NCBI RefSeq assembly: GCF_900114265.1
Contig: NZ_FPKV01000001.1
Span: 806,001 to 870,000, forward strand
Direction of reading: 5' to 3'
Origin: Flaviramulus basaltis
GTDB taxonomy: Bacteria > Bacteroidota > Bacteroidia > Flavobacteriales > Flavobacteriaceae
DNA: 64,000 nucleotides
Shown: positions 1-8,399 of the stretch, one piece after another
Layout: every line of letters starts with the position of its first letter
How positions within the stretch are numbered: position 1 is the stretch's first letter
Program-made: the position numbers and the translations under genes
The notes under the pieces: generated by a model
Told to the model about the DNA's origin: nothing
The model's database searches: none
What the model saw: the letters and a program-made list of their open reading frames with translations, nothing else

Positions 1-36
1 GTTATGCTTAAAACGATTTTATTTAACTTTAATTAT

Positions 37-44
37 TAACTTTG
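37..44 (+). promoter_or_regulatory. Bacteroidetes -7 element of tatA
   Basis: TAACTTTG matches the Bacteroidetes sigma-A -7 consensus TAnnTTTG. It lies 18 bases before the ATG at 63. A TTG-initiated longer frame would begin inside this element at 42, which argues against that start. No clear -33 TTG is seen. Confidence 0.6.
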
Positions 45-62
45 TTTTTTAAAATAGATATT

Positions 63-239
63 ATGAGCTTATATATGTTACCGTTAGCAATTGGACCTTG
101 GCAAATAGCATTAATTGTGGTGGTTGTTTTATTGTTATTTGGAGGTAAAAAAATACCTGAATTAATGCGTGGACTTGGTAGTGGAATTAAAGAATTTAAA
201 GACGCTAGCAAAGAAGAAGAAGACGATAAAAAAGAATAA
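63..239 (+). CDS. tatA: Sec-independent translocase subunit TatA/E
   Basis: Small subunit of the twin-arginine translocase, which oligomerises in the inner membrane to let folded proteins cross. The 58-residue product has one N-terminal transmembrane helix (about residues 10-23), the family hinge FGGKKIPEL, an amphipathic helix ([12 protein letters not shown]) and an acidic/lysine tail, as is usual for TatA. The ATG at 63 is preferred because an upstream TTG at 42 overlaps the -7 promoter element. An ATG at 75 is also possible and would place the helix closer to the N-terminus. No tatB or tatC lies alongside in this window. A bidirectional terminator follows. Confidence 0.9.
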   Translation: MSLYMLPLAIGPWQIALIVVVVLLLFGGKKIPELMRGLGSGIKEFKDASKEEEDDKKE

Positions 240-255
240 AACCTATTCTTTATAC

Positions 256-292
256 AAAAAAGACCAACATAAATAATATGTTGGTCTTTTTT
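256..292. terminator. Bidirectional terminator, tatA / DUF4837
   Basis: A perfect hairpin (AGACCAACAT 261-270 with ATGTTGGTCT 278-287, loop 271-277) is flanked by an A run and a T run. It can stop transcription from tatA on the plus strand and from the convergent lipoprotein gene on the minus strand. Confidence 0.9.
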
Positions 293-311
293 GTTTTTAT
301 CACTTTTATAT

Positions 312-1289
312 CTAGTCTATTTTAACCGATTTTATAATCGCTTCAAGCTCTAGCATATAATTTCTTTTTTCAACTGATGGAGCAAACGCAAAGCCCTCAA
401 GAACGACCCATCGGTTGTTTGTTTTGTCTTCAATAGCATAGTTTATAAAAGGTCCGCCCATAAATGCATTTTTAACATCCCAAATACCTTTAGTCACTAA
501 GGCTGGTTTATTATCTAAAATGGTTTCTTCATGAAATGGTGTATATGCATTTTCTGTTGTTAAATATGAACCTTCAACAGGGCCTTCAATATATTGTTTT
601 CCAATAGAATCTCTAATTTTTATAATTTGATTAACCACACTATCATTTCTTTTAATTGCATCCATAGGGAGTTCGTAAATCAATAAATTAGTAGTTCCTG
701 TAGTGATATCTTTTCTAATCCAAAAAAAGTTATCAGCTTCTTTTGCTATTCTATAAATGGCATCAAATTGAATGGTTAAACCTAATTTTTCTTTTATTCC
801 CTTAAAATTATGAGGCGATTTTGCCATTTGGCGCAATCTTTCTGATAACTCTTGATTTCTAAAAGTTTCAACTATTTTAGTTTCGTTTTCAGTAACAAGA
901 TCTATTATTTGTTTTTTTGTTTTACCAGAAATCACTATTACTTTTTGAGGTTTTGCATATACATTATCTAAGAATTCAATACCAGCTTCTTTGTTGGTTT
1001 CTATCTTTAAAACCGTTCTGTTTTTTGTAACAAACCCAGAAAAAACAGATGGAGGAATTTGACTAATTGTAAATGTAGGCTCGTCCTGTGGCAAGCCATA
1101 AATTGGTTTAGCAAGCACGCTTCTTATAGCTTCTCCTACACTTCCATCCCATAAATCGTTTTCTGTAACAACGGACACGTTGTTTATAGCTCCAGAAGAG
1201 TCTGCAATATAACGCTCATTTGAGTTTTTCTTGTCTCCGCAAGACATTAAAAGAATTAATGATAATGCTGAAAAAATAATGTGTCGCAT
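312..1289 (-). CDS. DUF4837 family lipoprotein
   Basis: A 325-residue predicted lipoprotein. The N-terminus has a short hydrophobic signal ending in a lipobox-like LLMSC with Cys17, followed by a polar linker. The rest resembles the DUF4837 family, found almost only in Bacteroidetes and of unknown function. No catalytic motif is visible. It is the last gene of a run pgk, lytic transglycosylase, DUF4837 on the minus strand, 24 bases after the transglycosylase, so a cell-envelope role is plausible but inferred only from location and lipidation. ATG start, with the strong terminator just beyond its stop. Confidence 0.8.
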   Translation of the reverse strand: MRHIIFSALSLILLMSCGDKKNSNERYIADSSGAINNVSVVTENDLWDGSVGEAIRSVLAKPIYGLPQDEPTFTISQIPPSVFSGFVTKNRTVLKIETNKEAGIEFLDNVYAKPQKVIVISGKTKKQIIDLVTENETKIVETFRNQELSERLRQMAKSPHNFKGIKEKLGLTIQFDAIYRIAKEADNFFWIRKDITTGTTNLLIYELPMDAIKRNDSVVNQIIKIRDSIGKQYIEGPVEGSYLTTENAYTPFHEETILDNKPALVTKGIWDVKNAFMGGPFINYAIEDKTNNRWVVLEGFAFAPSVEKRNYMLELEAIIKSVKID

Positions 1290-1313
1290 AATAATGTTAG
1301 GTTTTTTATGAAA

Positions 1314-2834
1314 TTAGCTTTTAGATATTTTAAGCTTCATTCCTGGTTTTAGTTTATTACCACTAATACCGTTCCAATCTTTAATATTTTGAACAGAAAC
1401 TCCAGGAAATTTTTGTGAGATACTCCATAACGAGTCTCCAGATATGACAACATAAGTAACAACATCACCCGAAATAGGTTTAGTTTTAACTACTGTGGTA
1501 ACAGAATTAGATGCTGAAACATTGGGTTTTCTTGGGTAAATAGTTAATCGCTGACCTATTTTTAAATCATTCCCTCTTAATCCGTTCCACTTTTTAATAT
1601 CACTAACTCTAACACCATAAATTCTAGAAATTTTTCCTAAATAATCTCCAGATTTTACGCGATAGCTTACTTTATCATTTGCATTGAAAAATTGTGGTAA
1701 GGGTTTTTCTCTTTTATCAAATTCCGCTTTAGCGAAATCATAAATTTTATCTTCGTTATTAACAAACTCACCTATAACATCAATAGGTAGTCGCAACGTA
1801 TAGTTTTCATCTTTAACAAAGGGAATAATATCTAATTTATATGATGGATTTAAAAATTGAAGTTCTTCAATAGGTGTTCCCGTAACTTCTGAAACTTGAT
1901 CCAGCGTAATCATTTGTTTTACTCTTACTGTATCTGTTTCAAAATATGCGACTTCTGGCTTTATTTTTTTGAAACCGTGTTCTTCTGCGTATTCAAAAAT
2001 ATACATATTAGCTAAAAAAGCTGGTAAGTAACCCGCAGTTTCTCTAGGTAGGTTATGGCGAATATTCCAATAATTTTCATAGCCCCCAGAACGACGAATC
2101 GCTTTTGTTACATTTCCAGGTCCTGAGTTATAAGCTGCTAAAGCCAAATCCCAATCTCCAAAAATACCATATAACCTTGCTAGGTATTTTGCGGCTGCTT
2201 CAGTAGATTTTATGGGGTCGCTACGCTCATCTACATAACTACTTACATCTAAACCGTACATTTTTCCTGTAGCAAACATAAATTGCCAAATACCAGTAGC
2301 ACCAACTCTTGATTTTGCTCTAGGCTTTAATGCCGATTCTACAATGGCTAAATATTTAACTTCTAAAGGAATATCATACAAATCTAACTCCCTTTCAAAC
2401 ATAGGAAAATAGAATGCGCTTAAGGTTATTAATTTTTGAATGGACTTCCGTCTATGTTTTAAATACGATTTTATAACACTTTCTAAAGACGGATTATATT
2501 CTACATTAAAAGGTGTTCTTGAGTCTAATGCTTTTAGCCTTGCTTTAAGTGTATCTGTTGGTAGTTCTGGGTAATCAATTTCATCAAAATCTAACTCAGT
2601 AACAGATTTGTAAATAGTATCGAATAACGCATTGCTATATAATTCTTCAAACCATTTTTCATCTAGTTTGGCAGCAAGTTCGTTATCTACTAGTTTTTTT
2701 ATTGAAGTACTATCGTTTTCAACCTCAATAACCTTAATGGTTTTAGGTGTTCCATCTATGATAGAGTCTTGACTTTGGGAAAAACCAATGCCAACATTTA
2801 AAAGTAATAAGATTATAAAAAACCGAAAAGCCAT
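1314..2834 (-). CDS. MltD-like lytic transglycosylase with two LysM domains
   Basis: Cleaves the MurNAc-GlcNAc bond of peptidoglycan without water, probably in the periplasm. The 506-residue product has a signal peptide (about 1-20), an SLT domain with the catalytic-glutamate motif AIVESALKP (Glu166) and the downstream signature VGATGIWQFM, then AAYNSGPGNV, which is typical of the MltD/Slt fold. Two C-terminal LysM repeats (about 390-435 and 460-505) would bind glycan strands. The gene lies 79 bases after pgk and 24 before the DUF4837 gene on the same strand. MltD of E. coli has the same SLT-LysM layout. Close to full family length. Confidence 0.9.
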   Translation of the reverse strand: MAFRFFIILLLLNVGIGFSQSQDSIIDGTPKTIKVIEVENDSTSIKKLVDNELAAKLDEKWFEELYSNALFDTIYKSVTELDFDEIDYPELPTDTLKARLKALDSRTPFNVEYNPSLESVIKSYLKHRRKSIQKLITLSAFYFPMFERELDLYDIPLEVKYLAIVESALKPRAKSRVGATGIWQFMFATGKMYGLDVSSYVDERSDPIKSTEAAAKYLARLYGIFGDWDLALAAYNSGPGNVTKAIRRSGGYENYWNIRHNLPRETAGYLPAFLANMYIFEYAEEHGFKKIKPEVAYFETDTVRVKQMITLDQVSEVTGTPIEELQFLNPSYKLDIIPFVKDENYTLRLPIDVIGEFVNNEDKIYDFAKAEFDKREKPLPQFFNANDKVSYRVKSGDYLGKISRIYGVRVSDIKKWNGLRGNDLKIGQRLTIYPRKPNVSASNSVTTVVKTKPISGDVVTYVVISGDSLWSISQKFPGVSVQNIKDWNGISGNKLKPGMKLKISKS

Positions 2835-2913
2835 AAAATCAATTCATTTGGTTATTGAACGATGTTATGGCTAAAATCGTATTTTTTCAGCTAATTTGAA
2901 AGATTATTTCGAA

Positions 2914-4101
2914 TTATTCTAAAATAGCAGCAATTCCAGGAAGTGTTTTACCTTCTAAGCTTTCTAACATAGCGCCTCCACCGGTACTTACGTAACTTAC
3001 TTTGTCTTCGAAACCAAACTGTTTTACGGCTGCAACAGAATCGCCTCCACCAACTAGAGAAAACGCACCATTTTTAGTTGCTTCAGCAATTGAGTTTCCT
3101 AATTCAATTGTTCCACCTGCAAAACTTTCCATTTCAAAAACCCCAAGAGGTCCGTTCCAAAGTATGGTTTTACACTGCATCACTACATCATGAAATTGTT
3201 TTCTAGATTTTGGACCAGCATCAACGCCTTCCCAACCATCTGGAATTTCATTTATATCAACTGTTTGTGTGTTTGCATCGTTACTAAAAGCATCAGCAGC
3301 AATAGTATCTACAGGAATATGTACTTGTACGTTTTTTTCTTTAGCTTGTTTTAAAATTTCTAATGCTAATGGCATTTTATCATCTTCACAAATAGAGTTT
3401 CCTATTTTTCCTCCTTGTGCTTTAACAAATGTAAAAGCCATTCCGCCACCAATAATTAAATGATCAACGGCGTCTAAAATGTTTTCAATAATAGTAATTT
3501 TTGAAGATACTTTTGCACCACCAAGAATGGCTAAAACTGGTTTCTCGCCAGTTTCCATTACTTTTTTAATACTATCTATTTCTTGTGCTAATAAGTTTCC
3601 AAAGCATTTTTTGCCTTCAAAAAATTGTGCTACAATAGTTGTTGAAGCATGCGCTCTATGCGCTGTACCAAAGGCATCATTAACATAAATATCTCCTAGT
3701 TTTGAAAGTTTTTCTGCAAAACCAACATCTCCAGCAGTTTCTTCATCATGAAAACGAAGATTTTCTAATAATAAAATTTGTCCTGACTGTAAATTTGCAG
3801 CAGCTTTTTCTGCTTTTTCTCCTACGCATTCATCAACAAAAATAACTTCAACTCCTAAAATATCTTCAACAGTTTCAGCAATATGACGTAACGAAAATTC
3901 ATCTTGAACACCTTTTGGACGTCCTAAATGAGACATTAAAATACAGCTTCCGCCATCTTCTAAAATTTTAATAATGGTTGGTTTTGCAGATACAATTCTA
4001 GTTGCATCGGTTACTTCAAACTTGTCATTTAAAGGCACATTAAAATCTACACGAATTAATGCTTTTTTGTTTTCAAAATTAAAATCGTTAAGCGTCTTCA
4101 T
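2914..4101 (-). CDS. pgk: Phosphoglycerate kinase
   Basis: Converts 1,3-bisphosphoglycerate and ADP to 3-phosphoglycerate and ATP in glycolysis, and the reverse in gluconeogenesis. It is cytoplasmic. The 395-residue length is standard. The N-terminal signature [11 protein letters not shown], the substrate-binding segment [10 protein letters not shown], the GGAKVSSKI segment and the C-terminal nucleotide loop [10 protein letters not shown] are all present, so the enzyme looks intact. The ATG follows a TAnnTTTG promoter at 4141-4148 by about 40 bases. It starts the minus-strand run that includes the transglycosylase and the DUF4837 lipoprotein. Confidence 0.97.
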   Translation of the reverse strand: MKTLNDFNFENKKALIRVDFNVPLNDKFEVTDATRIVSAKPTIIKILEDGGSCILMSHLGRPKGVQDEFSLRHIAETVEDILGVEVIFVDECVGEKAEKAAANLQSGQILLLENLRFHDEETAGDVGFAEKLSKLGDIYVNDAFGTAHRAHASTTIVAQFFEGKKCFGNLLAQEIDSIKKVMETGEKPVLAILGGAKVSSKITIIENILDAVDHLIIGGGMAFTFVKAQGGKIGNSICEDDKMPLALEILKQAKEKNVQVHIPVDTIAADAFSNDANTQTVDINEIPDGWEGVDAGPKSRKQFHDVVMQCKTILWNGPLGVFEMESFAGGTIELGNSIAEATKNGAFSLVGGGDSVAAVKQFGFEDKVSYVSTGGGAMLESLEGKTLPGIAAILE

Positions 4102-4140
4102 CTATTATGTTATTTTATTATTTTTTATCTGTTTGATTTA

Positions 4141-4148
4141 CAAATGTA
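4141..4148 (-). promoter_or_regulatory. -7 element of pgk
   Basis: On the minus strand this reads TACATTTG, an exact TAnnTTTG. It would give a leader of roughly 30-35 bases before the pgk ATG at 4101. No -33 TTG at the usual spacing is evident. Confidence 0.6.
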
Positions 4149-4288
4149 ACTAATTAAAAAGCTATTTAAAACGTGTTTTTTAACGAAAACGATATAGCTT
4201 AATTAATAATTTTTTTAATCATTAAAAATATGAGTTTGTTCCTTTAAGTTTTTCAAATTCAACCCCAAAATAATAACAAAAATTTATG

Positions 4289-4296
4289 TAGGTTTG
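4289..4296 (+). promoter_or_regulatory. -7 element just upstream of holB
   Basis: TAGGTTTG matches TAnnTTTG and ends 4 bases before the holB ATG at 4301. If it is used, transcription would begin at or next to the ATG and give a leaderless mRNA. No -33 TTG is seen at the expected spacing. Confidence 0.45.
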
Positions 4297-4300
4297 TTTC

Positions 4301-5455
4301 ATGCTTTTTGAAGATATTTTAGGACAAGAACATATAAAAAAACACCTTACTCAAAGTGTTGATAATGGTAGAATACCACACGCCCAATTATTTGTGGGTA
4401 ACGAGGGTTCTGGCACATTGCCTATGGCATTAGCTTATGCACAATATGTTTTGTGTTCTAATTCTGGAGGAGAAAATAATACAGGTAATGCCTCTTGTAA
4501 TTTGAAGTTTAAAAACTTTTCTCACCCAGATTTGCATTTTGCTTTCCCGGTAACCACAAGTGACAAAGCTAAAAGTCATCCAGTTTCTAGTCATTATTTA
4601 GAAGAATGGCGCCAATTGTTAAATGAGCAGCCTTATGGTAATTTGTTTGATTGGTATAAACTACTTGGTGTAGATAACAAACAGGGCCAAATTGGAGTTG
4701 ATGAGGCTCAAGATATAGTAAAAGCATTGACTTTGAAAGCTTATGAAGGTGGTTATAAAGTCATGTTAATTTGGATGGCAGAAAAAATGAACACTCCTTC
4801 TGCTAATAAGCTTTTAAAGCTTATTGAAGAGCCACCAAACAAAACCATTTTTATTTTAATTGCTGAAGACGAAGAACAAATAATAAATACAATAAGGTCT
4901 CGTTGCCAAATATTACATTTTCCACCTTTGGCAGAAGATGTTATAAAAGAGGCTTTAGTTAAACAATATAATTTAGAGCTATCTGTAGCCACAAAAATAG
5001 CACATCAATCTAACGGAAATTACAATAAGGCCTGTGATTTGGTTTATCAAGATTCTGAAGATATTCAGTTTGAAACTTGGTTTATTTTCTGGATAAGAAG
5101 TGCTTTTAAAGCTAAAGGAAATAAGGCTGCTATTCACGATTTAATATCTTGGAGTGAAGATATTTCTAAAACAGGACGAGAAACTCAAAAACAATTTCTA
5201 AACTTTTGTTTAGACTTTTTTCGTCAGGCTTTATTAATGAATTACAATGCTAAAGATTTAGTGTTTTTAGAACCTAAAACAGAAAAGTTTAAGTTGGAAA
5301 ACTTTGCCCCTTTTGTGCATGGAAATAATATTTTAGAAATTAGTGATGAGTTACAAGATGCTATTTATCACATAGAACGCAATGGTAATTCTAAAATTAT
5401 TTTAACCGATTTATCTATTAAACTAACACGTTTACTCCATAAAAAACCAGCTTAG
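4301..5455 (+). CDS. holB: DNA polymerase III subunit delta-prime
   Basis: Clamp-loader subunit, related to DnaX, that helps load the sliding clamp onto primed DNA. The 384-residue product begins FEDILGQEHIKKHL and RIPHAQLFVG, the usual N-terminus of this family in Bacteroidetes. It then has a degenerate P-loop (GNEGSG), a segment KLLKLIEEPPNKTIFILIAE like the delta-prime/DnaX sensor region, and TIRSRCQILHF, which includes the SRC motif of clamp loaders. The start is fixed by family similarity, yet a promoter element lies immediately in front of it. It is convergent with the MFS transporter gene, with 27 bases between them. Confidence 0.92.
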   Translation: MLFEDILGQEHIKKHLTQSVDNGRIPHAQLFVGNEGSGTLPMALAYAQYVLCSNSGGENNTGNASCNLKFKNFSHPDLHFAFPVTTSDKAKSHPVSSHYLEEWRQLLNEQPYGNLFDWYKLLGVDNKQGQIGVDEAQDIVKALTLKAYEGGYKVMLIWMAEKMNTPSANKLLKLIEEPPNKTIFILIAEDEEQIINTIRSRCQILHFPPLAEDVIKEALVKQYNLELSVATKIAHQSNGNYNKACDLVYQDSEDIQFETWFIFWIRSAFKAKGNKAAIHDLISWSEDISKTGRETQKQFLNFCLDFFRQALLMNYNAKDLVFLEPKTEKFKLENFAPFVHGNNILEISDELQDAIYHIERNGNSKIILTDLSIKLTRLLHKKPA

Positions 5456-5482
5456 TAAGCATTTTTTCTGTGGTGTTTTAGT

Positions 5483-6625
5483 TTAAAGTTGTTCTTTTTG
5501 CCTTCTAAAGAATAATTGAGATACAGGAATAAACATTAAACCGCAGAATAAAAAGATAATAAAGGCCTTTTGTAAACCAAAAGCATGCGATAAATAACCT
5601 ATTAATGGAGGCCCTATAAACATCCCCACTATAGAGTAAGTTCCTATAATTGAAATTGCCATTCCTGGTGAATATTTTTTAGACTTTCCGGCTAACATAT
5701 ATGTCATAGGGAAAATAGGCGAAACTCCTATTCCTACTAAGCAAAAGCCTATTAAAGCTATCCAAAACTGAGGAAATAAAATGGCTGCTAGCACTCCTAT
5801 TGAAATTAATCCTCCACTAATAATATACATGACAGTCATGCCTACTTTATCTAATATTCTATCCAAGAAAAGCCTTGACGTTGCCATGCAAATCATGAAT
5901 AACAAATAGCCATAAGTGAATATTTCTTCTTTTACTACTTCTTTAAAGTAAATACCACTCCAATCATACATACCGCCTTCGCAAATTGCCGCAAAAAATA
6001 TGAGCAGTCCTAAATATAAAATGAAAGGATCTGGTTTGCCTAAAATTAATTTATTACCCGTTGGAGACTTATCGCTTGTTAAAGAATGCCTGTAAGCCAA
6101 TATAGATATTACTAAAGTTAAAGAGGCTATAATAGTAAGATGTGTTTCAATAGAAATACCTGTTTTAACCATTATAGTAGAAAACAGCACCCCAATAACG
6201 CCACCTATACTCCAAAGTGCATGAAATGAGCCAACTATTTTCTTTTGAAATTTACCCTGTAATGTTATAGACTGAGCATTCATAGCAATATTAAGCACAC
6301 GCATACAAAGTGAGAAAACACTCAATAAAACAACCAGTAAAAAAGTGGTTTTTGCATATGAAATACCAATTAATGCCATTGCGAAAATTAAAAAAGACAC
6401 TAATAAAGGATCTCTACTATTAAACTTTGAAACTAGCCATCCAGAAGCAATGGTTCCAAATAAAGCGCTTAAAGGCATTACTAATAAAATAGATCCTAAT
6501 TGCGCATCGTTTAAATTAAAAAACTCTTTAATTGTAGGTATTCTTGATGCCCATGAGGAAAAACACAGTCCTGACAGAAAAAAGTACGCACTTAATGCAA
6601 TTCGTTGAAGATTCTTAGTTTCCAT
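5483..6625 (-). CDS. MFS transporter, YbjJ-like
   Basis: A 380-residue major facilitator with about 12 hydrophobic segments, so an inner-membrane secondary transporter. The N-terminus (FFLSGLCFSSWASRIPTI) and the motif SFHALWSIGGVIG resemble the E. coli YbjJ subgroup, often annotated as sugar-like or uncharacterised MFS proteins. The substrate cannot be read from sequence. It stands alone on the minus strand between holB and the OmpH-like gene. A perfect 10-base tandem duplication (AAAAGCCAGC twice, 6677-6696) lies in its upstream region. Confidence 0.8.
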   Translation of the reverse strand: METKNLQRIALSAYFFLSGLCFSSWASRIPTIKEFFNLNDAQLGSILLVMPLSALFGTIASGWLVSKFNSRDPLLVSFLIFAMALIGISYAKTTFLLVVLLSVFSLCMRVLNIAMNAQSITLQGKFQKKIVGSFHALWSIGGVIGVLFSTIMVKTGISIETHLTIIASLTLVISILAYRHSLTSDKSPTGNKLILGKPDPFILYLGLLIFFAAICEGGMYDWSGIYFKEVVKEEIFTYGYLLFMICMATSRLFLDRILDKVGMTVMYIISGGLISIGVLAAILFPQFWIALIGFCLVGIGVSPIFPMTYMLAGKSKKYSPGMAISIIGTYSIVGMFIGPPLIGYLSHAFGLQKAFIIFLFCGLMFIPVSQLFFRRQKEQL

Positions 6626-6722
6626 ATTATATTTAAGTTGCTAAAATACTACTTATTTGAATTGAATTTGCATAAAAAAAGCCAGCAAAAGCCAGCTTAT
6701 TAAAATTATATTATATACTATT

Positions 6723-7241
6723 TTACTCTTCTTTGCTCTTTGCGTTTAATGCATCTAAAATAGTTTGCGTTAAATCGTTTTCATCAGTACCATATAATAC
6801 ATTTGATGCTGCATCACTAGTTCCTAAAATGTAAGTATAGCCATTACTTTTACCATATTCTTTAACAAAAGCTTTAACCTTAACAATAACTGAATCTATT
6901 TCTGTTTGAAAAGATTGCTGAAACTGTTGTGCTTCCATTTGTTTTTGTTGATCTTGATATTGCTTTTTCTGTCCAAGTTCTTGGTACTTTTCTTGAGCCT
7001 TTGTTTGCGACATTTTATTCGCGGCCGTTTGAAAAGCTTCTACCTCTGTTTGAAAAGCTTGATCTATACTATCAAATTTCTTTTGAAAAGCTTGTTTTTT
7101 AATTTCATACTTTGCTTCTATATCTTTTTTGTCTTGAAAATCATTTATAACAATTCCATTATCTACAAAACCTATTTTATTTGGTTTTGCACAAGAAGAC
7201 AATACTAACATGGCTAAGGCAACATAAACTATATTTTTCAT
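6723..7241 (-). CDS. OmpH/Skp-family periplasmic protein
   Basis: Skp-type proteins are periplasmic chaperones that hold unfolded outer-membrane proteins. This 172-residue product has a lipoprotein-like signal (LVLSSCAKP, Cys17) and then a long Lys/Glu/Gln-rich helical stretch (about residues 40-115) that would form the tentacle-like coiled coil. It ends with a small compact C-terminal region. Length and composition fit OmpH/Skp. The apparent lipidation differs from soluble E. coli Skp. It has its own promoter with both -33 and -7 elements. It is not beside bamA here, so its partner barrels are not evident from context. Confidence 0.85.
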   Translation of the reverse strand: MKNIVYVALAMLVLSSCAKPNKIGFVDNGIVINDFQDKKDIEAKYEIKKQAFQKKFDSIDQAFQTEVEAFQTAANKMSQTKAQEKYQELGQKKQYQDQQKQMEAQQFQQSFQTEIDSVIVKVKAFVKEYGKSNGYTYILGTSDAASNVLYGTDENDLTQTILDALNAKSKEE

Positions 7242-7281
7242 CAGTTTTTATTTATTGATTTGAAGTGGTTTCTAATTTGGA

Positions 7282-7310
7282 CAAATGTAATAAAGTATGC
7301 TATAATTCAA
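7282..7310 (-). promoter_or_regulatory. -33/-7 promoter of the OmpH-like gene
   Basis: On the minus strand a -33 TTG (7310-7308) is followed after 18 bases by TACATTTG (7289-7282), an exact TAnnTTTG. It gives a leader of about 35 bases before the ATG at 7241. This is one of the best promoter matches in the window. Confidence 0.7.
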
Positions 7311-7485
7311 AACGAAATTATTTTGATTTTAACATATAGATATAATTTATACTAAAAATAATTACAATAATTTATTTTTATAAAAAATGGTCTCGTTTAG
7401 GGCGTTTTAAAAGATTTAAAATAATTTGGCTAGTATTTGTTTGTTTTATTAGTCAAAAAGCCAATAGCAGTTTTAAAAACAATTT

Positions 7486-8346
7486 TTAGCTGTTTTTAAC
7501 GACATAAATTAATGAAGAAGCCTCTTTTGTTTTGATTGACTTCAAATTTGAAAAGAAACCAACACAAAGTCCATTTACAAAATTCATTTTACCTTTTTTA
7601 TATTTCTCCGAAAGTAAGCTTACATAAAATGCATCAAACCACATTGGTTTAATTTTTACCACTTCCATAAAATATTTAGAGACTAATTTTGAAATTGAAT
7701 TTTTATTAAAATGCCAAAGATGTCTCGGTACATCATAAGCTGCCCAAAATTCTTTATAATATTTTGCGTCATAACTTTTATAATTAGGTACAGCTATTAT
7801 TAAAGTGCCTTTGGATTTTAATAGTTTTTGAAATATTTTAATATGGTTTTCTAAATCTGGTAAATGTTCTAAAACATGCCAAAGAGTAATAACATCAAAA
7901 CTATGTTCTTTATATTTTAAAAGTTGTTCTGTTTCAAAAACAGAATTATTTGTTTTTTTATTCGCAATGCTTCTGGCTTGATCATTTGGTTCAATTCCTG
8001 AAACTTTCCAATTGTTTTGTTGGGCTGTTTGCAAAAAGTCTCCTGTACCACATCCAATATCTAATAACTTTTTGCTTTCAACAGAAAGGGAATTAATTAA
8101 ATTTAATTTCTTTTTTAAAGAAAGCTTCCTAACTAAATGATATACTTTTTCAAAAAGATTACGCTTAGAATCTGTATGAGAAATGTAGTCTTCGCTTTTA
8201 TAATAATTGGGTAATTTATCTGAAGATGGTTGTGGAGTAGTTTCCATAAAACCATATTCTGAATTCTGAATTAATTCAAACGCTTCTCCAGAAACTGAAT
8301 AATCTTTAACTTTTAAATGCGTTTTTTTAAGGCTTTCTTTTAACAC
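7486..8346 (-). CDS. Class I SAM-dependent methyltransferase
   Basis: A 286-residue methyltransferase with the Rossmann motif I LDIGCGTGDFL (about residues 95-105), an acidic motif SGIEPN for the SAM ribose, and the post-motif VITLWHVLEHLPDL found in the Methyltransf_11/23 group that acts on small molecules, lipids or quinones. The substrate is unknown. The initiation codon is GTG: an in-frame stop lies 15 bases upstream and no ATG falls in between. The gene follows mnmG on the minus strand. A parS-like palindrome fills the space between them, so co-transcription would pass through that site. Confidence 0.8.
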   Translation of the reverse strand: MLKESLKKTHLKVKDYSVSGEAFELIQNSEYGFMETTPQPSSDKLPNYYKSEDYISHTDSKRNLFEKVYHLVRKLSLKKKLNLINSLSVESKKLLDIGCGTGDFLQTAQQNNWKVSGIEPNDQARSIANKKTNNSVFETEQLLKYKEHSFDVITLWHVLEHLPDLENHIKIFQKLLKSKGTLIIAVPNYKSYDAKYYKEFWAAYDVPRHLWHFNKNSISKLVSKYFMEVVKIKPMWFDAFYVSLLSEKYKKGKMNFVNGLCVGFFSNLKSIKTKEASSLIYVVKNS

Positions 8347-8376
8347 GAATCTGGTAATGTTTTATAAAAAATATTG

Positions 8377-8392
8377 TGTTCCACGTGGAACG
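8377..8392. promoter_or_regulatory. parS-like ParB-binding site, copy 1
   Basis: TGTTCCACGTGGAACG contains a perfect 14-base palindrome, GTTCCACGTGGAAC (8378-8391). It fits the conserved chromosomal parS consensus TGTTNCACGTGAAACA in its symmetric form, with one mismatch at the last position. It lies between the mnmG stop and the methyltransferase GTG. A second copy sits just upstream of mnmG. Confidence 0.8.
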
Positions 8393-8399
8393 TTTAAAA

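Noticed and set aside
42-62. A TTG start extending TatA by 7 residues.
   Set aside because: The TTG lies inside the -7 promoter element and the extension is unlike TatA.
6677-6696. A perfect tandem 10-base repeat, AAAAGCCAGC twice.
   Set aside because: Only two copies, in a short spacer, and it does not form a convincing hairpin. Noted as a local duplication only.
6906-7208. A 100-codon plus-strand frame.
   Set aside because: It is opposite the OmpH/Skp-like gene, has a Leu/Phe/Lys composition produced by the complementary Glu/Gln/Lys codons, and no family match.
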